This document shows, piece by piece, positions 1-5,506 of a DNA stretch of 9,105 nt (position 1 is the stretch's first letter; every line of letters begins with the position of its first letter). The notes beneath the pieces are model-generated. The model saw only the letters and a list, made by a program, of their open reading frames with translations. It was not told the origin of the DNA and made no database searches. Source of the stretch: an uncultured Bacilli bacterium (GTDB taxonomy: Bacteria; Bacillota_I; Bacilli_A; RF39; UBA660); the NCBI GenBank assembly GCA_947627805.1, contig CANQXB010000032.1:1-9105 (forward strand), read 5' to 3'. Both the position numbers and the translations under genes were made by a program.

Positions 1-695
1 CAACCTATGCCACATTTTTCAGGAACATCTTCTAAACATTCTAAAACACATTTAAATCTATCATAAGTTTCTTTTTTCATTTCCTCAGTTAATTCCATAT
101 AACCATCAGTTTGTAATTCGGAAATTCCGGTATCAAGTTTTTGGGCAACTCCATCAATAACACTAATTACATTCGGAGCATAAATTCTTTTTTCATCAGT
201 TTTAACTTCTTTACCTTTACTATCAGTTAAAGTATAATCAACTAAAACGTTAGCAAAGGCCTCGAGTAATTTATAATAGCCATCACTACCTTTTTTACTT
301 GTTACTACTTCTCCATCTTTAATTTCTAAAGTATCTCTAATATCATGAATATCAACATAATAAATTTTAGTAATATCTAAATCTTTAGCTACATCAATTA
401 AAGTTGGAAGAACACTACGACACCAAGGACAAGTATTATAGCCAAAATAAACAGCAAAAGTTTCTTTTTCTTCCATTAATTTTACAATATCTTCGGGAGT
501 TTTATAAACAAAAGGATTATCTTCGGGAATACTTAAATTACGAATATCTTTTCCACTAGAAGTTTTAGTATCATTCACACTTTCATATTCTTCTTTAAAT
601 TTTAAAGCATCACTCATAGTTTCTTTTTTACCACAAGATGCTACTAATAAAACACTTAATATTAAAGTTAAAACAATAAAGATTTTCTTTTTCAT
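1..695 (-). CDS. Thioredoxin-fold lipoprotein, partial (C-terminus off window)
   Basis: I translated 231 codons from an ATG at 695; the frame stays open to the window edge, so the C-terminus is missing. Residues 1-20 form a lipoprotein signal (KKK, hydrophobic stretch, then lipobox VASC), with Cys21 the likely lipidated residue, so the protein should sit on the outer face of the membrane. A thioredoxin-type active site CPWC lies at residues 89-92 after the strand TFAVYFGYNT. The cis-proline is probably Pro174 in YAPNVI, about 80 residues later, so there is a long insertion between the two, as in thioredoxin-like proteins of the bacteriocin accessory (PedC-like) kind. Three more cysteines (216, 220, 228) lie near the break. 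It probably reduces or oxidises thiols of exported proteins. A ribosome site (GGTAGGAAG) sits within the 16-base gap after the upstream thioredoxin gene, so the two are co-transcribed. Fold is confident; direction of redox and substrate are not. Confidence 0.88.
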   Translation of the reverse strand, partial: MKKKIFIVLTLILSVLLVASCGKKETMSDALKFKEEYESVNDTKTSSGKDIRNLSIPEDNPFVYKTPEDIVKLMEEKETFAVYFGYNTCPWCRSVLPTLIDVAKDLDITKIYYVDIHDIRDTLEIKDGEVVTSKKGSDGYYKLLEAFANVLVDYTLTDSKGKEVKTDEKRIYAPNVISVIDGVAQKLDTGISELQTDGYMELTEEMKKETYDRFKCVLECLEDVPEKCGIG

Positions 696-711
696 TACTA
701 CTTCCTACCTT

Positions 712-1383
712 CTATTTTTTCTTGCTAATTTTTTCAACACTAGTTAAAATCTTTTTATTCTCATAATGAACATAATACATAATAATTCCTGTACTTACAA
801 CAGTAAATAATAAACTCCACCAAACATTACTACTAGAACTATTATTACTAGAACCATCAGTTACATCTTTATTCATTTCTTTTAAAACATCATATTTTGT
901 ATCTTTAGCATATTCATTTTTAATAGCTTCTTTAATATCTTCATCATAGCCAGAATAGTAACCATCAAAAACTTGACTTCCAATGACAATATAAGGAACA
1001 CCCTTATTAGCTACTCCAGTAAAATTAGCTACTTCATTTAAAAGGTTTTTATTTTCTGTATCATTCCATACTTCAAAAGATACTACTTTAAAATATTTAC
1101 CATATTCGGAAGCAATACTATTTAAAAATGTTAAAAATGACTTACAAACAGAACAACCTTTACCTCTAAAAAGATAAATGGTTACTTGTTTATCATTTTC
1201 TTTATAATCTTCATAACTCAAAGTTATATTTTCGTCTTTTAAAGACTCCTCAAAATTCATGGTATTATAACTTTTTGCATTGACTATTGAAGGAACAAAA
1301 AGTAAACAAAATATTCCTATAATTATCATCAAAGTTAAAACGATAGTTACAATATTTGAAATAATATTTTTATTTTTAATCAT
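712..1383 (-). CDS. Membrane-anchored thioredoxin-like protein with two terminal TM segments
   Basis: A 223-residue protein. One membrane segment lies at about residues 9-31, then an extracytoplasmic thioredoxin or glutaredoxin-like domain: strand QVTIYLFRG, active-site pair Cys77-Ser-Val-Cys80, and cis-proline Pro130 in GVPYIVIG. A low-complexity Ser/Asn linker (about 177-186) leads to a second membrane segment at about 188-206 and a lysine-rich tail. By the positive-inside rule both ends should be cytoplasmic and the redox domain outside. The CSVC motif is not the CGPC of cytoplasmic thioredoxins; its redox potential cannot be read from sequence. It begins at an ATG with AGGTGG 6 bases upstream and is followed within 16 bases by a lipoprotein of the same fold, suggesting a relay in which this protein passes electrons to or from the lipoprotein, or that both serve one client. 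No electron-supplying CcdA or DsbB partner is in the window. Fold confident, role inferred. Confidence 0.85.
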   Translation of the reverse strand: MIKNKNIISNIVTIVLTLMIIIGIFCLLFVPSIVNAKSYNTMNFEESLKDENITLSYEDYKENDKQVTIYLFRGKGCSVCKSFLTFLNSIASEYGKYFKVVSFEVWNDTENKNLLNEVANFTGVANKGVPYIVIGSQVFDGYYSGYDEDIKEAIKNEYAKDTKYDVLKEMNKDVTDGSSNNSSSSNVWWSLLFTVVSTGIIMYYVHYENKKILTSVEKISKKK

Positions 1384-1402
1384 ATTTTACCACCTATCAA
1401 TA

Positions 1403-1431
1403 ATGATACTCTATTTCACCAAATAAGGCAA
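1403..1431 (-). promoter_or_regulatory. Sigma-A-type promoter for the two thioredoxin-like genes
   Basis: Reading the minus strand, TTGCCT (1426-1431, 4 of 6 to consensus) is separated by exactly 17 bases from TATCAT (1403-1408, 5 of 6). The start point would fall near 1396, giving a leader of about 13 bases that opens just before the AGGTGG ribosome site at 1390-1395. It lies in the only gap between the alkyltransferase and thioredoxin genes, where I see no terminator hairpin, so read-through from upstream is also possible. Confidence 0.6.
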
Positions 1432-1437
1432 GAAATT

Positions 1438-1899
1438 TTAAAATTTTATATCTTCTATTTCTAACAATTTTTGTTTCATTTCCTTACCATAATGATAATT
1501 ATATTTATTTTTAAGACCAATTACCCGATGACATGGAATAATAATTGGTAAAGGATTCTTTCCAACCACTCTTCCAACTGCTTGATAGGCTTTACTATTT
1601 AATTTAATGGCAATATCTTTATAAGTTAAAGTTTCTCCATAAGGTATTTCTTTAACAATATTCCAAACTAAAAGTGAAAAATTATTTCCTTCTAATTTTA
1701 TTTTTAAACTTTTAAAATCTTCCTTTAAACCCTTAAAATAATTATCTAAACATTTTTTAGTATTCTTAAAAATAAGTAAGTTATCATTTAACTTTTTATC
1801 TTTAAAAATAACTTTATCTAAATAAAGATGGGTTAAATACTTTCCATCACTAACTAAAGTGATATCACCAATTTTACTAATATAATAAGTATAATACAT
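1438..1899 (-). CDS. ogt: Methylated-DNA--protein-cysteine S-methyltransferase (O6-alkylguanine repair)
   Basis: A 153-residue suicide DNA-repair protein that moves the alkyl group from O6-alkylguanine (and O4-alkylthymine) to its own cysteine. The family motif IPCHRVIG is intact at residues 121-128, with Cys123 the acceptor and His124 and the downstream Glu149 consistent with the usual activation network. The helix-turn-helix region with IPYGETLTYKDIA (85-97) and the conserved GKNP (113-116) are present, and the length is normal. Two positions differ from human MGMT: Gln106 occupies the arginine-finger site (R128), and the pocket loop reads NYHYG (134-138) where human has NYSGG. Start ATG is one base after the stop of the upstream membrane gene and has no clear ribosome site (TTATGGTTAAATAA precedes it), so translation is probably coupled to that gene. 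Family assignment is near certain; Ogt versus other subfamily names is a convention. Confidence 0.95.
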   Translation of the reverse strand: MYYTYYISKIGDITLVSDGKYLTHLYLDKVIFKDKKLNDNLLIFKNTKKCLDNYFKGLKEDFKSLKIKLEGNNFSLLVWNIVKEIPYGETLTYKDIAIKLNSKAYQAVGRVVGKNPLPIIIPCHRVIGLKNKYNYHYGKEMKQKLLEIEDIKF

Positions 1900-1900
1900 T

Positions 1901-2683
1901 TTATTTAACCATAACTTTTAAATTATTATTATCTAAATCTTTTAAATTAGCAATATGGCCAATTTTCGTATATTTATAAGTAGTTTTAAAATCCTTATAA
2001 AATAAAACTAAACAATCATCTCCATATAAATAAATATCGCCTTTACTTATTTTAGAAGGAACACTACTATCAGTAGGTAAACTTTTAGTTAAATAATAAT
2101 ATTTTTCATTAGCATTTAAATCTTGCATTTCAAGATTTAAAGGTAACATTTTTAAAAGTTCTTGAACTGTTTCATTGTCCTCTAATAAAACATTATAATT
2201 TATATCATCAATTACCAAAGTCATTTTATCTTTTACCTCGATTTCTTCTTCTACTACTTCTAAACCTTGCTTAATCAGTTCTTCAATAGTTAGAATTTTT
2301 TTATTTAAAACTTCTTTTAATTTATATTCTTTACCATTATTAAATCTTACTTTAATATTATCACTTTCTAGACAAGGTAAATAATATATTTTATTACTAG
2401 TTCGATAAATTTCTTCTTCATAATCCTCACAACTAATTGTTTCATTAATAACTTCAAATTCTTTGGGACATTCAATCTTCTCCCATTTCCCTATAATTTT
2501 ATATTTATTACCACTGGTAATAACATTATAAAACAGTCCTTTATAAACATCACAAACTAGATATTCGCTATCTTTTTGACTTATTAAAGGACAAGCAAAT
2601 TTTAAAATATAAACCATATCTAAAATAACCATAAAGATAATGATAATTATAATTACTAATAAAAACTTTAAAAACTTTTTCAT
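1901..2683 (-). CDS. Membrane-anchored protein with C-terminal cyclophilin-like domain
   Basis: A 260-residue protein in three parts. Residues 1-30 are a signal anchor with six consecutive isoleucines after a lysine start. Residues about 31-150 are an unrecognised domain with five cysteines (31, 44, 72, 85, 104), four of which lie where disulfides could form outside the cell, ending in an acidic stretch (VEEEIEVKDK). From about 153 to 250 the pattern matches the small cyclophilin-like fold family typified by Thermotoga TM1367 (Pfam Cyclophil_like): LLEDNETVQELLKMLPL, then NEKYYYL, SLPTD, KGDIYLYG, CLVLFYKDF and IGHI. That family resembles cyclophilin in fold, but proline isomerase activity is unproven. 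Start ATG has GGAGG 5 bases upstream, overlapping the end of the zinc-transporter gene. It may act as an extracytoplasmic folding or binding factor. Domain call by pattern recognition; function unknown. Confidence 0.8.
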   Translation of the reverse strand: MKKFLKFLLVIIIIIIFMVILDMVYILKFACPLISQKDSEYLVCDVYKGLFYNVITSGNKYKIIGKWEKIECPKEFEVINETISCEDYEEEIYRTSNKIYYLPCLESDNIKVRFNNGKEYKLKEVLNKKILTIEELIKQGLEVVEEEIEVKDKMTLVIDDINYNVLLEDNETVQELLKMLPLNLEMQDLNANEKYYYLTKSLPTDSSVPSKISKGDIYLYGDDCLVLFYKDFKTTYKYTKIGHIANLKDLDNNNLKVMVK

Positions 2684-2690
2684 ATGCCTC

Positions 2691-3572
2691 CTAGTGATGA
2701 TGATGATGAGTTTCTATTTTAACCGCACATTTTTCTTCATGACAAACTTCTCCATCTTCTTCCATCTCAATTGTAGTATGATTTATCTGATGAGCCTTTA
2801 AAGTCTCTTTGACTAAATTTTTAACATCTTTAATTTTTTTACGATCACTAACAATATGCATCGTAGCATAAATTTCTTCCCCATCCATACTCCATAAATG
2901 AATATGATGAACATCTTTAACTCCTTTTACATTCTTCACTAACTTTTCCACTTCTTTAACTGTTATACCTTCCGGAGTCTTTTCTAAAAATAAATTCATA
3001 ATTTCTTTTAAATTTTTAAGAGCTGAAATCAAAATAAATAGAGCAACTCCCAAACTCATAAGAGGGTCAATTAAATAAAATTTAGTAAATTTAATTACAA
3101 TAGCTCCGAGCAAAACCACTACCCAACCAAGAACATCTTCAAGAAGATGAAGATTAACGGCTTTTTTATTTAAGTTATCGCCTTCATGGGTCAAATAAAC
3201 TCCTAGGAAATTAACCCCACAACCAATAATGGCTAATATAATCATGCCATTATAATTAACTTCTAAAGGATTAAACAAGCGATATAAGGAACTCCCAATT
3301 ACCAACAGGGAACCCAACGTTAATATGATAATCGTTATTAAAGCTCCTAAAACAGAATATCTTTTATAGCCAAAAGTATAATCAGCATTAGGTTTCTTTT
3401 CACTTTTTCTTTCTAAAAAATAGGAAAGACCAATACTTAGGGCATCACCCGCATCATGTAAAGCATCACTCATAATAGCTACACTTTTAGAAAAAAGTCC
3501 TCCTAAAAGCTCAAAAATAGCAAAGAAGAAATTTAAAAAGAAAGCCATTAAAATACTTTTTTTATTACTCAC
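2691..3572 (-). CDS. czcD: Cation diffusion facilitator, probable zinc efflux transporter
   Basis: A 293-residue CDF-family transporter of the CzcD/ZitB/ZnT branch, exchanging cytoplasmic Zn2+ (or Cd2+, Co2+) for protons. The two metal-site motifs are HDAGD at 39-43 (segment 2) and HLLED at 142-146 (segment 5), the HxxxD pattern of zinc-preferring members. Six membrane segments fill residues about 7-185, followed by a cytoplasmic ferredoxin-like domain with VHHIHLWSMDG (221-231), the usual metal-sensing dimer region. The tail is special: Cys277-His278 and Cys282, then ETHHHHH at the very end. The start codon is GTG directly after an in-frame TAA, with only a weak ribosome site (AGAAAG); the next ATG (codon 9) would clip the protein slightly. 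The loop between segments 4 and 5 lacks the usual His cluster, so the tail may substitute. It heads a three-gene group with the cyclophilin-like and alkyltransferase genes. Family certain; metal inferred. Confidence 0.95.
   Translation of the reverse strand: MSNKKSILMAFFLNFFFAIFELLGGLFSKSVAIMSDALHDAGDALSIGLSYFLERKSEKKPNADYTFGYKRYSVLGALITIIILTLGSLLVIGSSLYRLFNPLEVNYNGMIILAIIGCGVNFLGVYLTHEGDNLNKKAVNLHLLEDVLGWVVVLLGAIVIKFTKFYLIDPLMSLGVALFILISALKNLKEIMNLFLEKTPEGITVKEVEKLVKNVKGVKDVHHIHLWSMDGEEIYATMHIVSDRKKIKDVKNLVKETLKAHQINHTTIEMEEDGEVCHEEKCAVKIETHHHHH
2694..2708 (-). repeat. CAT/CAC codon run encoding a penta-His C-terminus
   Basis: Four CAT codons and one CAC directly precede the TAG stop of the CDF transporter gene, giving a short triplet repeat (GAT on the plus strand). 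Slippage here would add or remove whole histidines without a frameshift. Metal binding by the tail is inferred. Confidence 0.85.
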
Positions 3573-3595
3573 TTAAATCACTACTTTCTATATTC

Positions 3596-3604
3596 ATTAT
3601 AACA
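3596..3604 (-). promoter_or_regulatory. Extended -10 promoter for the CDF transporter group
   Basis: The minus strand reads TGTTATAAT: a perfect TATAAT with the TGn extension. No good -35 sits 17 bases upstream (TTTTTA), which extended -10 promoters tolerate. The predicted start near 3589 leaves a leader of about 17 bases before the GTG start. It lies in the 42-base gap after the kinase gene, where no terminator hairpin is visible, so kinase transcripts may also read into this group. Confidence 0.5.
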
Positions 3605-3614
3605 TTATTATTAA

Positions 3615-4817
3615 TTAATAAAAATATTTAATTTTAAAAGTAGTTCCTTCCCCAACTTTTGATTCACAAGTAATCTTCCCATTATCATTTAAAATAATGG
3701 ATTTAGCTAAAGCCAAACCTATGCCAATACTATCACTTGAAGAGCCTCCCTTATAAAATCTTTCAAAAATATGTTTCACATCTTTAGAAGGAATTCCTTT
3801 ACCATAATCTTTAATAATTATTTCAAAATATAAATTATATTTTTGAACTATTATATCAATAGCTGAATCATTATAAGAATACTCTAAAGCATTTTTTAAA
3901 ATATTAGTTAAAGCTTCAATTTCCCATTTTTTATCAACATAGATTTTTTCCTTAGTATCACCACTTATATTAATCACGACATTTTTTAAATCACTTAAGC
4001 TATTAATATTTAAAATTACTTCCTCTAATATCTCTTTTACTTGATACTTATCTTTAATAAAGGTAATTGTACAGGCATCAAACATCGAAAGCTTTAATAA
4101 CGTATTTATTAAAAAATTAATATTAGAAAGTTCTCTTTTAATTTTTAATAAAAATTCTTCTTTTTGGCTTTCTTCCATACTTGGATTATCAACTAAATTA
4201 TCAAGCATAATATAAATAGATGTTAAAGGAGTTCTAATTTGATGAGAAATATCTTCTAGAGATTCTTTTAAACTTAATTTATCACCACTGGCTTTATCAG
4301 TTAAACTTTTTAACATACTAATAATTTTGGTAATTTCATTTTTTAATAAAGATAATTCTCCTTCTTTAAAATAGGAGAGTTTTTCTTGATAATTACCTTC
4401 TCTTATTTTTTCTAAAGCCTTAATAATATCTTCAATTTCCCTACTATTTATTTTTTTATAACTTATAAATAATTTCAAACTTAAAGCTAGATAGATAATC
4501 ATTAAACTAATTTTAAAAATCAAAAAATAAGTATTATTTATTTTATTATTTTCTATAATAAATTCGGTATTATCTAAACCATATTTATTTAAAATATCTT
4601 GGCTATTATTTTTAGTTTTTAGTATTTTAATAAGTTCGGCTTCTGATACTTCTGGATAATTTTCTTTGACAACATTTAAAATTTGATTAATCTTAAGATT
4701 AATATTTTGATTATATAAGTTATATTCAATAACATTGAAAATAATTAAGAGACTTAAAAGTAAGCCACTTAAAGTTATAAATATAAATAGATATTTTTTA
4801 AAATAATTATTCTTCAT
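3615..4817 (-). CDS. Membrane sensor histidine kinase
   Basis: A 400-residue sensor kinase when started at the ATG at 4817; a TTG one codon upstream would give 401. Numbering below uses the longer form. Two membrane segments (about 9-33 and 98-119) flank an extracytoplasmic loop of about 64 residues, so it is not of the short loop-less BceS kind. A HAMP-like linker (GNYQEKL and GELSLLKNEI) follows. The dimerisation helix carries the phospho-acceptor His193 in SHQIRTPLT, then the ATP domain: N-box NILKNALEYS (306-315), G1 DYGKGIP (338-344), F-box IFERFYKG (351-358) and G2 GIGLALAK (366-373). All catalytic boxes are intact. The start overlaps the regulator gene's end by 11 bases, so translation is coupled. 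It should autophosphorylate and pass phosphate to that regulator. The signal is unknown; the adjacent exporter suggests envelope stress or a peptide. Confidence 0.93.
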   Translation of the reverse strand: MKNNYFKKYLFIFITLSGLLLSLLIIFNVIEYNLYNQNINLKINQILNVVKENYPEVSEAELIKILKTKNNSQDILNKYGLDNTEFIIENNKINNTYFLIFKISLMIIYLALSLKLFISYKKINSREIEDIIKALEKIREGNYQEKLSYFKEGELSLLKNEITKIISMLKSLTDKASGDKLSLKESLEDISHQIRTPLTSIYIMLDNLVDNPSMEESQKEEFLLKIKRELSNINFLINTLLKLSMFDACTITFIKDKYQVKEILEEVILNINSLSDLKNVVINISGDTKEKIYVDKKWEIEALTNILKNALEYSYNDSAIDIIVQKYNLYFEIIIKDYGKGIPSKDVKHIFERFYKGGSSSDSIGIGLALAKSIILNDNGKITCESKVGEGTTFKIKYFY

Positions 4818-5460
4818 CAATCCGATACCCTATTCCTTTAATGGTTTTAATTATTTCATCCCCAATTTTTTCTCTTAAACGACTTATATAAACAGTTATG
4901 GTATGATCCGAAACATCATTCCCGGTCCATTCCCATAATTTATCAATAATAACTTCTCTATTTACTACTTTATTAATATTTAAAAATAATAAATGTAAAA
5001 TTTTAAGTTCTAAAGAAGATACTTCTACTTTTCTATCTTTTTTATAAACTTCCATTTTATCTAAATCAAAAGTTATATCTTTAACTTTAATAATAGCATT
5101 GTTTTGATTTCGCAAAATTATTTTTCTTACTCTTGCCAGTAGTTCTTTGGTAAAGAATGGCTTGGTTAGGTAATCTTCAGCACCAAGGTTTAAAGCTTTC
5201 ACAATTTCTTCTTCACTATCACGAGCGGTTAAAAAGATAGTTGGAATTTCATATTTTCTTAAAATATGTTCATAAAAACTCATTCCACTTCCATCTGGTA
5301 AAGTTATATCTAAAATTATTAATTTAGGACGATTCTTTTCTAAAACTAGAAGGGCTTCTTTAATAGTTCTCACACTTTTAATTTGATAATTATTTATTTT
5401 AAAAGAATATTCCAGTCCTGAAATAATACTTTCACTATCTTCAATTAGTAATATGTCCAT
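4807..5460 (-). CDS. OmpR/PhoB-family response regulator
   Basis: A 217-residue two-domain regulator. The receiver domain (1-115) has the acidic pair Glu7-Asp8, phospho-acceptor Asp51 in ILDITLPDGSG, Thr78 and Lys100 in TKPF. The C-terminal winged helix (about 123-215) has the OmpR/PhoB signatures LELKILHLL, VNREVIIDKLW, the recognition helix in DHTITVYISRLREKIG, and KGIGYRI. I take the ATG at 5460 as the start because AAAGGAGG sits five to six bases upstream and the protein then opens MDILLIED as the family does; a frame extension to a TTG at 5487 would run back through the promoter and terminator. It overlaps the kinase gene and lies just after the exporter pair, which it probably controls, perhaps along with its own promoter. 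Family certain; target inferred. Confidence 0.95.
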   Translation of the reverse strand: MDILLIEDSESIISGLEYSFKINNYQIKSVRTIKEALLVLEKNRPKLIILDITLPDGSGMSFYEHILRKYEIPTIFLTARDSEEEIVKALNLGAEDYLTKPFFTKELLARVRKIILRNQNNAIIKVKDITFDLDKMEVYKKDRKVEVSSLELKILHLLFLNINKVVNREVIIDKLWEWTGNDVSDHTITVYISRLREKIGDEIIKTIKGIGYRIDEE

Positions 5461-5464
5461 ATGG

Positions 5465-5472
5465 CCTCCTTT
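5465..5472 (-). promoter_or_regulatory. Strong ribosome binding site fixing the regulator start
   Basis: AAAGGAGG on the minus strand, 4 bases before the ATG at 5460. It is one of the best Shine-Dalgarno matches in the window and is the reason to reject the TTG at 5487 as the start. Confidence 0.85.
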
Positions 5473-5475
5473 TTT

Positions 5476-5484
5476 ATTATAACA
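5476..5484 (-). promoter_or_regulatory. Extended -10 promoter for the two-component genes
   Basis: TGTTATAAT on the minus strand, the same nine bases as before the CDF gene. The 17-base spacer position would put the -35 inside the terminator stem (AAGGGG), which does not match, so this would be an extended -10 promoter. The predicted start near 5469 gives a leader of only about 9 bases beginning in the ribosome site, so the true start may be a few bases upstream. Confidence 0.45.
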
Positions 5485-5485
5485 C

Positions 5486-5506
5486 AAAAAGGGGTTTTCC
5501 CCTTTT
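5486..5506 (-). terminator. Intrinsic terminator after the exporter operon
   Basis: On the minus strand AAAAGGGG, loop AAAA, CCCCTTTT, then one more T: a perfect 8-bp stem ending in a run of five T. It overlaps the TAA stop of the permease gene. The T run is short and is followed by GTGTT, so termination may be partial. The minus orientation fits better than the plus, where the stem is followed by AAATG rather than T. Confidence 0.75.

Noticed and set aside
1428..1450. AT-only palindrome at the end of the alkyltransferase gene as a terminator
   Set aside because: AAAATTTTAAAATTT has no GC pairs and no clean T run after it, so it would not form a stable terminator hairpin.
3567..3599. Ten-codon leader peptide overlapping the CDF gene start
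   Set aside because: Its ATG overlaps the TATAAT box and lies upstream of the predicted transcript start, and it has no ribosome site.
5461..5487. Longer regulator start at TTG 5487
   Set aside because: The extension covers the -10 box and ribosome site, while the ATG at 5460 has a strong AAAGGAGG and gives the family's normal N-terminus.
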